Shown here: one piece after another, positions 1-8,318 of the stretch
Layout: each line of letters opens with the position of its first letter
How positions within the stretch are numbered: position 1 is the stretch's first letter
Notes under the pieces: model-generated
The model's database searches: none
Told to the model about the DNA's origin: nothing
Seen by the model: only the letters and a program-made list of their open reading frames with translations
DNA from: Bacteroidota bacterium
GTDB lineage: Bacteria > Bacteroidota > Bacteroidia > UBA4408
NCBI GenBank assembly: GCA_016718805.1
Contig: JADKCP010000001.1
Coordinates: 372,001-436,000, forward strand
Direction: 5' to 3'
DNA: 64,000 nucleotides
Program-made: the position numbers and the translations under genes

Positions 1-3000
1 TGGTTAATGAACTTACACCATCAAAGTGCGAATCCTCGCCAAATGCCATGTTTAATCGTTCTCCTGTTTCTACATTAATAGCGTAACCCGGAAACCAACT
101 CATGCCCCTGGTTCCCGAATTATCCGGATTTCCATCTTTATCAACTGAAGCTGCATTTCGCAAATCTAATTTACGTGTAGCATACAAGGTGGGAGATAGT
201 ATAGTATCATCGTTTGTTTCAAAAACAACACACCTGGTCCATTTACTTCTATCACTTGTAATCACAACATCAACACTTGCTAAATTTGAAAAATTAGAAG
301 TGTTATTCATGATGTTTGCATCAGAAAATGCCGGCCCACAAAACACACCGGGTGAAGCTGCACCTGGAACTGTACCAATTGTGGTTTGAGCACACAAACG
401 ATAAGGAGCCCAAGTACCCCCCGAACCGTAACCAATGTTAGTCGGAATAATGCTCTCATAAGTAGAGGCAATATCAACATTATCGTAATCATCGTTCAAA
501 ACATCAGCGAGAGTGTTAGAGACTGTACCTGCACGAATCCAATTTACCGGGAAAGGGAAATCTCCATCAGGAATTCCACCTAACCATCGTTTGTTATTGT
601 CTGCAAATTCAATGGTGCCACTAATAAATCCATTGTTAATAGAAGACGCTGTTCCAGGATCAAAACTTTGTGCAATGTTTACCGAAAATCCCCAGTTAGT
701 CAACTGTTCAGCTCCAACATCAATGCTATTTTCTGAATTAATGGTTTGTCCAGTGCTGGTATTGGTAATGCTCCAGTTTGCTTTATTTATTGCGCTAGGA
801 CTTAATCCCGGTGTAAGCAATTTGAGTACATACTTTGCAGGAACAACTGCCAATGGGTCTATGACTTTTATATTTACAGGACCTGCACCTGCTTTATAGG
901 TTATTTGCTTAAAATTAGGATCAGCTAAAATTGCCTTTTCTGATTCGTCGGTAAGCTCAAGCGCAAAGCCTCCATTTCCTTGTCCTTCAATACGAGTAAT
1001 CTCCGGTTGCATTCCATATTCCGAATTGGCAACAGTTCCATTACTTTCAGGAGCAACAATATGTGGTATTACAGTGTAAGGTTTACCGGCTTTTCCAACA
1101 TTATTTCTCCCGGCTTTGTATGGAGTTTTTTGACCATCAAATGTCAATGGGTCTTGCTGGTCGTAGGTTTTGTAATTGTTGTAGCCGTAAGCCAATGCTA
1201 GGTAATAGTACTTTTTGTGGTTAATTAATCGCTTGTCTCCTGAAGCAAAGGCATCTTCGCGTATTCGAAACGACTTTGTTATTCCTTTATCTTCTCCTAC
1301 CACTTCGAGTTGAGGAATGTTGGCATTCAGTGAAGGCTCGTATTTAAAATTTACCAATTGTGAAACACCATCTTTTATATCCGATTGTGCTACTAATCGT
1401 GCAAGGTCCGGATTGTAAATATCGGCAACTGAAGCATCGGCATTTTTCATCTGAAAAATTTGATATCCCTGAAAGCGATAATAAGGATCGTAAGGAGGAT
1501 TAACACCCGGAGGACTTGCAATACCCGGATCTAACTCAATGTATTTATCTTGGTAATTGTTCGAATTTTTTTTGTTGGATAGGTAAATGATTATTTCCTT
1601 GTCTAATTCTCTAAAGCTCATATCAGGTGCATCAGGACCATTTAATACTTCAAAACAATTGTCAAATAAGCGTTGTGCTTTATCGTCGGCGGCTTTCATC
1701 AAATTTACCGATGCCAATGGTCCACCGGAACTGGCTTGAGCCCACACTGCTCCAACAGTTACAATGTTTACTGAACCTGGTTTTAAAGTAAAAATACCCG
1801 ACGAATGTATAAAGCGTCCATCAACTTGAGCAGTCATAGTCCATGGATTTCCCTGATTATTTGGATCTGTATCCCATGGAAACATAAAATTGCACAATAT
1901 GGTACTGCTCAAACGCCCACTTCCTCCATACGTTATCGGATTGTTATCTTTCCATCTGCCTTTTAAGTAACCATAATAATGGGAAGTGTTTGCGGGGTTA
2001 CCTTCTAAAGAACCATCGTTTTTATAAAACATAAATTTTTCCATACCCAAGCGTTCATTGTCAACTATCCCATCTCCATAACCGGTTCCATTAAATGTGG
2101 CACTGGCCGGATTGTCAATTGAGTCAGCATCGGCTAGTGGTCCTTGAAAATAATCTATACCAATGGCCGGAGGGTTCAACCCATAATGATTTTCTCCATT
2201 GCCATCATCGTCAGCATCCCCATTGTAACAAAAGCCTAACCCTCTTCCAACATCACAACCAATATAATCATCGTTCGGATTACCTAAATCCGGATCAACC
2301 CACATTCCTAAATAACAGGAATCTAATTTATCGCTCGATCGATTGAAGATTTGATACTGATAAAAAGTCATGTTATTTATTTCATCGTTCGTAGCAAATG
2401 CAAATGCTTGCGCATGGATTTCGAGTCCTACTTGAGCACCATCCGATTCAGTATGTACATTTCCTTTGTCGTTGAAAACCCACCACATAGTGCGGTCGCC
2501 AAAAAGTTGTGCTTCGGTTTTACAATCGCCCATTTCGTTTTTAAAACTATAACCGGGATAATCTCCTCCTGAAGGATTGTATTCTTCGTTTTGATCGGCA
2601 TCGTAAAAAGGTGCCAGTGGTTGTGTTATGTTCGCATTTCCATATCTGTCAAAAGCTGGCCATCCTTCAATTGAAGCGGGAACAACAGCGCTGCTTCCAA
2701 GTGCCTCAAAACTTGCTCTAAATTCTTCCACTTCTTTTCGTGTAATTACGTAGTGTCTATCGTATTGAGCACAAACTTGCGATTCAATAGAGGCATTGCT
2801 CTTATCTAAAGGACCGGGCCAAAAATCGTTTCCGGTTTGGCGATAAGTCATTGCAGCTACCTTTAAGTTCGAGCCTTGCGATAAACCCCCAATCCATAAT
2901 GAACCGGCAAATAAAGAATGCTTTTTCGAATCTTTTGGGATTTCATACTTCGGGTCGGTTAAATCCCACCACATATCGCCACCGCCCAAAATTTTGGTGC

Positions 3001-3181
3001 GTACATTGTTTATGTCTAAATCGATACGCGAACCGCTTTGTGAGCAGGCAGCAGTTAATTTTACGGTTTGTGGAAGCAATGCTGTTCTTTTTGGTCCAAC
3101 ATTTTCACGGGCACTAACGCGTAAAAAGCAAATTACCAGTAGTAAAAGTACCGGTGTTTTTAGAGTAGCTTTTGTTTTCAT
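1..3181 (-). CDS. Large secreted protein, C-terminus cut by window edge
   Basis: An uninterrupted minus-strand reading frame runs from an ATG at 3181 to the left edge, about 1060 codons with no stop, so the end is missing. The N-terminus (MKTKATLKTP then a Leu/Val-rich stretch ending near VSA) is a signal peptide. The mature part starts with a GGGDMWWDL / LFAGSLWIGG region and contains Asp/Asn-rich loops (around residues 290-320, DADDDGNGENHYG) that look like calcium-binding turns. This architecture is familiar from large Bacteroidota exported proteins of over 1000 residues that end in a T9SS sorting domain; that end lies outside the window, so export by T9SS is inference. Function unknown. 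It is divergent from the TPR-like gene at 3574. Confidence 0.85.
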   Translation of the reverse strand, partial: MKTKATLKTPVLLLLVICFLRVSARENVGPKRTALLPQTVKLTAACSQSGSRIDLDINNVRTKILGGGDMWWDLTDPKYEIPKDSKKHSLFAGSLWIGGLSQGSNLKVAAMTYRQTGNDFWPGPLDKSNASIESQVCAQYDRHYVITRKEVEEFRASFEALGSSAVVPASIEGWPAFDRYGNANITQPLAPFYDADQNEEYNPSGGDYPGYSFKNEMGDCKTEAQLFGDRTMWWVFNDKGNVHTESDGAQVGLEIHAQAFAFATNDEINNMTFYQYQIFNRSSDKLDSCYLGMWVDPDLGNPNDDYIGCDVGRGLGFCYNGDADDDGNGENHYGLNPPAIGIDYFQGPLADADSIDNPASATFNGTGYGDGIVDNERLGMEKFMFYKNDGSLEGNPANTSHYYGYLKGRWKDNNPITYGGSGRLSSTILCNFMFPWDTDPNNQGNPWTMTAQVDGRFIHSSGIFTLKPGSVNIVTVGAVWAQASSGGPLASVNLMKAADDKAQRLFDNCFEVLNGPDAPDMSFRELDKEIIIYLSNKKNSNNYQDKYIELDPGIASPPGVNPPYDPYYRFQGYQIFQMKNADASVADIYNPDLARLVAQSDIKDGVSQLVNFKYEPSLNANIPQLEVVGEDKGITKSFRIREDAFASGDKRLINHKKYYYLALAYGYNNYKTYDQQDPLTFDGQKTPYKAGRNNVGKAGKPYTVIPHIVAPESNGTVANSEYGMQPEITRIEGQGNGGFALELTDESEKAILADPNFKQITYKAGAGPVNIKVIDPLAVVPAKYVLKLLTPGLSPSAINKANWSITNTSTGQTINSENSIDVGAEQLTNWGFSVNIAQSFDPGTASSINNGFISGTIEFADNNKRWLGGIPDGDFPFPVNWIRAGTVSNTLADVLNDDYDNVDIASTYESIIPTNIGYGSGGTWAPYRLCAQTTIGTVPGAASPGVFCGPAFSDANIMNNTSNFSNLASVDVVITSDRSKWTRCVVFETNDDTILSPTLYATRKLDLRNAASVDKDGNPDNSGTRGMSWFPGYAINVETGERLNMAFGEDSHFDGVSSLT

Positions 3182-3573
3182 GTGTATTGTTTTTAGTTGT
3201 AATTTTTTTTAATTTCGTTGAAATCGCCTATTTATCAGTGCTTTTAAACGATTTAATAAAAACGGAGAGCCATTTATTTCTTTTCCTTTTCTGTAAAATT
3301 AGCCGCTATAGCTCCTGATTTTCCAACAAAATTTAGTGCATCTATACAAGTCTAACTGTATTTCAGGTATCACTAAAATGAGTACTTTGCTTGTATTCAG
3401 AGCTTTTGAGGTGAATTTTAAAAAGTGCTTTTTATACAAGTCAAAGGCATTTCCTACTTTGCGAAAAAACATACATGTCTAAGCAAGCATTTGAAACCTT
3501 AGGTGTAACTTTGCAGCGCATTAATACTGATGTATAAGGATGTTTAAACACATCTTTTCTAAAAATTAATTAC
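3182..3573. other. Divergent intergenic region, no gene seen
   Basis: This 392-base AT-rich gap separates two divergent genes. No ORF or RNA gene is convincing. A TAACTTTG box at 3506-3513 fits the Bacteroidota -7 element (TAnnTTTG) for the gene at 3574, but I do not find a TTTG at the usual 19-base spacing, so it is only a weak promoter candidate. Confidence 0.4.
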
Positions 3574-5121
3574 ATGTCTGTAAAAGTTTCTGAAAATCTG
3601 CACCAGCTTATTCACTCGCTATCAAAGCCTGAGAAGCGATATTTCAAATTGTATTCATCACGACACATCATTGGTGAACAAAACAATTATGTGAAACTCT
3701 TTGATGCCATTGACAAGCAAAAGGTATACGATGAAGCCATTTTGTTAAAACAATTTAAAAAGGAAATTTTTATTCGTCAGTTTAGTATTGCAAAAAGCCG
3801 CTTGTACGATGCCATCTTAAGAAGCCTGGATGCTTACAACAGCGATAGCAGCATAGATTCACAACTTAAAAACATGTTGCACTATGCTGAAATACTTTTT
3901 AAGAAAACATTGTACGAACAATGTTTGCGCATATTAATAAGTGCAAAAAAGTTGGCTACTAAGTACGAAAAGCACATTGCCCTACTCGACATTTATCGCT
4001 GGGAGAAGGAGCTTATTGAAAAGGATAATTATTCAGGAAAATCGGAAGAGGACATTAAGCAAATATTGGAACAAGACAAATTGGTGATTAATAAAATTAA
4101 AATTCACAAAGAGTTTTGGAATATAAAAAGTCGATTTTTTCAACTGTTAAACAAGGAAGGCAAAGCAAGGAGCCAGCACGAGATAGAAAAATTTAAACGA
4201 ATAATTGATACCACCTTGCTAAAGATTCCTGAAAGTGAGCTTACAACTGCAACAAAGTACTTAAGCAACCACATTTATTCAGCCTATTATTTTGGAATAG
4301 GAGATTATAAAAGCAGTTACCATTTTTTGCATCAAAACGTTTTATTAATTGAGTCCACTACCTTTATTTTTAAAGAAGAACCAAACATTTATTTTTCGGT
4401 TCTTACCAATATAATTTATGTTGCAAGTCAATTAAAAAAGTATCCTGAAGTGTTGTTTTATTTGGCAAAATTGAGGGCTATTCCACATACACTCGAAACT
4501 AACAAAAATGAAGACTTAGAGGTGAAGCTCTTTTCAAGTGCATATAGTTTGGAACTCACCTTATATGCTCAAACCGGCGAATTTGAAAAAGCCTTAAAAT
4601 TAATTCCAAAAATTGAAGAAGGAATTGATAAATATGCCGGGAAAATTAATAAAGTTCGACGTTCCTATTTCTATTTCAATATTGCCGTAGTGTGCTTTGG
4701 TGCTGAAAAATACACTCAAGCATTGCGCTGGACCAATAAACTATTGAATGATACAGAAATTGACGAAAGCAAAGACATTCATTGTTTTACTCAATTGCTC
4801 AACCTTATTATTCATATCGAATTAAAACACCACGATTTAATTCCTTATGCATTTAAATCTACACATCGCTACCTCAATTCACGGCAAAGAGTATATAAAT
4901 TTGAAAACCTCTTTCTTGATTTCATTAGTAAAATAATGAAAACCAAAAACCGTGAAGAACAGCAAAAACATTACAAACGCTTACGCGACGAAATGAAGAA
5001 ACTTCAAAACGATACCTTCGAAAAAACTGCATTTGAATATTTTGATTTCATATCCTGGGCCGAAAGTCGTTTGCAAATACAGTCATTTCAAGCAATAGTT
5101 GAAGAAAAGGCGAAACATTAA
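3574..5121 (+). CDS. TPR-like helical protein of unknown function
   Basis: A 515-residue protein without signal peptide or membrane segment, so probably cytoplasmic. The sequence is almost wholly helical, rich in Lys/Glu/Leu/Tyr, with degenerate TPR-like helix pairs, for example around residues 245-265 (GDYKSSYHFL), 330-350 (GEFEKALKLI) and 375-390 (EKYTQALRWT). The N-terminal 90 residues (LSKPEKRYFKLYSS, then SIAKSRLYDAILRSL) look like a separate conserved helical head. I do not recognise a named family; long unnamed proteins of this type are common in Bacteroidota. It precedes porZ by 85 bases on the same strand, but porZ has its own promoter box, so co-function is not implied. Confidence 0.8.
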   Translation: MSVKVSENLHQLIHSLSKPEKRYFKLYSSRHIIGEQNNYVKLFDAIDKQKVYDEAILLKQFKKEIFIRQFSIAKSRLYDAILRSLDAYNSDSSIDSQLKNMLHYAEILFKKTLYEQCLRILISAKKLATKYEKHIALLDIYRWEKELIEKDNYSGKSEEDIKQILEQDKLVINKIKIHKEFWNIKSRFFQLLNKEGKARSQHEIEKFKRIIDTTLLKIPESELTTATKYLSNHIYSAYYFGIGDYKSSYHFLHQNVLLIESTTFIFKEEPNIYFSVLTNIIYVASQLKKYPEVLFYLAKLRAIPHTLETNKNEDLEVKLFSSAYSLELTLYAQTGEFEKALKLIPKIEEGIDKYAGKINKVRRSYFYFNIAVVCFGAEKYTQALRWTNKLLNDTEIDESKDIHCFTQLLNLIIHIELKHHDLIPYAFKSTHRYLNSRQRVYKFENLFLDFISKIMKTKNREEQQKHYKRLRDEMKKLQNDTFEKTAFEYFDFISWAESRLQIQSFQAIVEEKAKH

Positions 5122-5193
5122 GTCTTGCACTTCGAAGTGAAATCACACAATAATTTTGGCTTTAATGCGTTAGTAATAATCAGCTAAAACCAA

Positions 5194-5201
5194 TAAATTT
5201 G
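5194..5201 (+). promoter_or_regulatory. -7 box directly before porZ ATG
   Basis: TAAATTTG matches the Bacteroidota -7 consensus TAnnTTTG and ends 5 bases before the porZ ATG at 5207. Transcription would start at or next to the start codon, so the mRNA would be leaderless. No TTTG is seen at the standard upstream distance. Confidence 0.45.
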
Positions 5202-5206
5202 CGCGA

Positions 5207-7552
5207 ATGAAAATTACTTACAATTATTTACTGTTAACCATATTTCTTTGTGTAGCTACTTATACCTTGCATGCACAAGTAGCAATTGGGCATTGGCGCG
5301 ATCATTTATCCTACAACAAAGCCACACGAATAGCCGAAGCCGAAAATCGCATATACTGTGTGGCAGATGGTAATTTATTTTATTATGATAAAACCGATGG
5401 AAGCAGCAACCGAGTGAGTAAAGTAAATGGCTTGTCGGATGTAGGCATTAACACCATCAACTACGATGCACGAACACGCACGTTAATAGTGGCCTACTCC
5501 AATGCTAATATCGACTTAATTCAAAACGATCGAATACTGAACATAGCCGATATCAAGCGAAGCACCATGTCGGGCAGTAAAAATATTAACACCATATACA
5601 TAGGCGATACTTATGTGTACCTAGGTTGCGGCTTCGGTATAGTAGTACTTGATTTAGTGAAGAAGGAAATTAAGGATACTTATTACCTCGCCATCGTGAA
5701 CCAAAATGTGAACGATTTAATGTTGTTTCGTGATACTTTTTATGCTGCTACCGATCAAGGTATTTACTATGCGGCTAAAAGCAACCCCAACTTAGCCAAT
5801 CCAACAAATTGGAAAAAGCGAACAGGATTACCTACCACAACCTACAATTCGATTGTTGTATACGATCATAAATTTATTGTTAACAAACCTGTTAAGCCCG
5901 GAAAAATATACCAGTGTGATATTGATAGCAATAAGTGGAGTCCATATGATAATGAGGTACTTGAACGGGTTCGTTTGCGTGTATTTGGAAATAATTTGTT
6001 TATACTTTATCCTTATGGAACCAGTGTGAGAGACGTAACTAAAAATCAAGTTAACTTTTTAGGCGGAGGTTACAATTATCCTAATAAGTATCCTTTTTTT
6101 GCAGCACCTAACGATGTATTAGTTGATAAGGATAACAGTACATGGATCGCTGATTTGCGCAGCGGTCTTGTTGAAAATGATGTGCCCTATCATTTTGTAT
6201 ATCGCTCTCCATCCGGCCCTATCACGAACAATGTTTATTCGATGAGTTACTCTCAAAATCGGCTCTGGGTTGCTCCCGGCGGAGTTGATGATGCCTGGAG
6301 TGGAGTAGGGCACGAGGAAGGTATATCTTCATTTATCGACAATACCTGGGCATCAAAATCAGCGCAGTTTGTAAGAGATTCAACAATTCAGTTTGCAAAG
6401 GACATGTTGTATGTGTTACAAAGTCCAACAAATCCGAATAGAGTTTTTGCCACTTCTTGGTATCAAGGTTTGATTGAGTTTGATAGTAACACCGAACAAA
6501 TTGTAAAAATTTATAACAATACCAATAGCACCATAAAGTACCGTCCCGAAAATCCCGGCGTTTGGGTGAGTGGTTTGAGTTATGATAGCGAAGGAAACCT
6601 ATGGGTTGTGAATCCTTTTACTAGCACGCTTCTAAACGTATTTAAAAAGGATGGTACTTGGAAAAGTTTCAATACAACCATCAATTCGGAAATTACTGTG
6701 CGCGATGCAGGTGCATTGATTATTACTCAATCCAATAAAAAATGGGTAGTGTTACCTCGTGCAACGAATGAGCCTGGAATTTTAGTGTTCGACGACAACA
6801 ATACGCTTGATTATACTACCGACGATAAAGTAAAGAAACTTACCTTTAGTTCGGGCAGAGGTGCGATTTGTGGCTCCGAAATTTTTTCAATTGCTGAAGA
6901 TAAAAATGGCGAAGTATGGGTTGGAACCGACAAAGGTATTTGTGTGTTTTATTCTCCTGATGCAGTTTTTTCGAACGAAAATTACGATGCACAACAAATT
7001 AAAATTGAGCAAGATGGGAATATTCAATACTTGCTCGAAACCGAAATAGTTACTGCAATTACAGTTGATGGTGCTAACCGAAAATGGATAGGTACACTCA
7101 ATAGCGGCGTGTATTTTATGAGCAGTGATGGTACTCAGCAACTCGAACATTTTACAAAGGAAAATAGTCCCTTGTTTTCGAATGCAATTAGCTCTTTGGC
7201 AATTAATCCCGAAGACGGAGAAGTATTTATAGGCACCGATTTGGGGATTATTTCGTACCGAAGTACTGCTACCGAAGGTGTTGAAAGCTGTGATATTTTT
7301 GCCTTTCCCAATCCTGTAAACAATAAGTACGAAGGAGTTGTAGCAATTAAAGGCTTAACCCAAGATGCAAGTGTAAAAATAACAGATGTTAGCGGTTCTT
7401 TAATCTATCAAACAAAAGCATTGGGCGGACAAGCAATTTGGAATGGAAAAAATTTGAAAGGCGAGAAAGCTGCATCTGGTGTATACATGGTATTTAGTAC
7501 TGCTGCCGATGGATCTGAATCATGTTCAACCAAAATTTTAATTGTTAATTAA
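5207..7552 (+). CDS. porZ: T9SS protein PorZ (beta-propeller surface protein)
   Basis: A 781-residue exported protein: signal peptide to about residue 23 (YTLHAQ), two consecutive propeller-like regions with repeated NxxYxxxxDG, IYVG and WxGT-type blades, then a C-terminal sorting-type domain from about residue 695 (FAFPNPVNN to the terminal KILIVN). In Porphyromonas PorZ sits on the cell surface and delivers anionic LPS to the T9SS sortase so that cargo can be anchored. Length, two-propeller organisation, C-terminal domain and position immediately before recO match the family. It ends 10 bases before recO, so the two are probably co-transcribed. It provides the export context for the many sorting-domain proteins in this window. 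Confidence 0.87.
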   Translation: MKITYNYLLLTIFLCVATYTLHAQVAIGHWRDHLSYNKATRIAEAENRIYCVADGNLFYYDKTDGSSNRVSKVNGLSDVGINTINYDARTRTLIVAYSNANIDLIQNDRILNIADIKRSTMSGSKNINTIYIGDTYVYLGCGFGIVVLDLVKKEIKDTYYLAIVNQNVNDLMLFRDTFYAATDQGIYYAAKSNPNLANPTNWKKRTGLPTTTYNSIVVYDHKFIVNKPVKPGKIYQCDIDSNKWSPYDNEVLERVRLRVFGNNLFILYPYGTSVRDVTKNQVNFLGGGYNYPNKYPFFAAPNDVLVDKDNSTWIADLRSGLVENDVPYHFVYRSPSGPITNNVYSMSYSQNRLWVAPGGVDDAWSGVGHEEGISSFIDNTWASKSAQFVRDSTIQFAKDMLYVLQSPTNPNRVFATSWYQGLIEFDSNTEQIVKIYNNTNSTIKYRPENPGVWVSGLSYDSEGNLWVVNPFTSTLLNVFKKDGTWKSFNTTINSEITVRDAGALIITQSNKKWVVLPRATNEPGILVFDDNNTLDYTTDDKVKKLTFSSGRGAICGSEIFSIAEDKNGEVWVGTDKGICVFYSPDAVFSNENYDAQQIKIEQDGNIQYLLETEIVTAITVDGANRKWIGTLNSGVYFMSSDGTQQLEHFTKENSPLFSNAISSLAINPEDGEVFIGTDLGIISYRSTATEGVESCDIFAFPNPVNNKYEGVVAIKGLTQDASVKITDVSGSLIYQTKALGGQAIWNGKNLKGEKAASGVYMVFSTAADGSESCSTKILIVN

Positions 7553-7561
7553 TGAAGCCGC

Positions 7562-8263
7562 ATGTTGAGCAGTACTAAGGCAATTGTACTTAAAACAACT
7601 AAATATGCGGAAAATAGCCTCATTGTAAAATGTTATACCGAGCAATTCGGATTAAAAACATACATCATTGGAGGAGTGCATGGCAAGAAATCAAAAGCCG
7701 CATTTTTTTTACCCTTAAGTTTACTCGAACTCCATGCAAATCATAAAGAAGGGACGAAACTAATTCGACCCAAGGAAATACAGCTTGTAGCTCCTTTATT
7801 GAAAGTGCATACCGATTTTAGCAAAGGAGCTGTATTGTTGTTTTTAAACGAAGTAATTTATAAGGCAATCAGAGAAGAAGAAGCCAATCCGGAATTATTT
7901 ACTTTTCTACATAAAAGTATCCTCGAACTCGAAATTTCCGAACCGTTGAACGCTAATTTTCACCTAAAATTTTTACTTGATTTTACTCGTTATTTGGGAT
8001 TTTATCCTCAGGGAAAATGGAGTGAAACTGAACCCTATTTCGATTTGCAAGAAGGTATATTTACCAATGTAATAAGCCCGCTTTCGCTCGATAATGAACA
8101 AGCACTCTTACTAAATAACACCATGAATTTGAGGCAGCAAACAGGATTGAATCGTGAAGAGCGGAAAATACTGCTTGCTAAGCTAATGTTGTATTTTGAA
8201 CTACATTTAGAAGGCTTCAAAAACATTAAGTCGCTGGATGTACTATATCAAATTCACCAATAA
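7562..8263 (+). CDS. recO: DNA repair protein RecO
   Basis: A 233-residue cytoplasmic protein beginning MLSSTKAIVLKTTKYAENSL, the usual RecO N-terminal OB-fold, with YTEQFGLKTYIIGGVHGKKS in the second and third strands, followed by a helical C-terminal domain (residues about 85-230, including FLLDFTRYLGFYPQ). RecO acts with RecF and RecR in loading RecA on SSB-coated single-stranded DNA and in annealing. The C-terminal zinc-binding cysteines of some RecO proteins are absent. It follows porZ by 9 bases and is convergent with the lysyl oxidase gene. Confidence 0.93.
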   Translation: MLSSTKAIVLKTTKYAENSLIVKCYTEQFGLKTYIIGGVHGKKSKAAFFLPLSLLELHANHKEGTKLIRPKEIQLVAPLLKVHTDFSKGAVLLFLNEVIYKAIREEEANPELFTFLHKSILELEISEPLNANFHLKFLLDFTRYLGFYPQGKWSETEPYFDLQEGIFTNVISPLSLDNEQALLLNNTMNLRQQTGLNREERKILLAKLMLYFELHLEGFKNIKSLDVLYQIHQ

Positions 8264-8318
8264 TTTTGCATGAATTTTCAACAAATAGCAATACCCTTAT
8301 TTAACGGTATTAAGCAAC

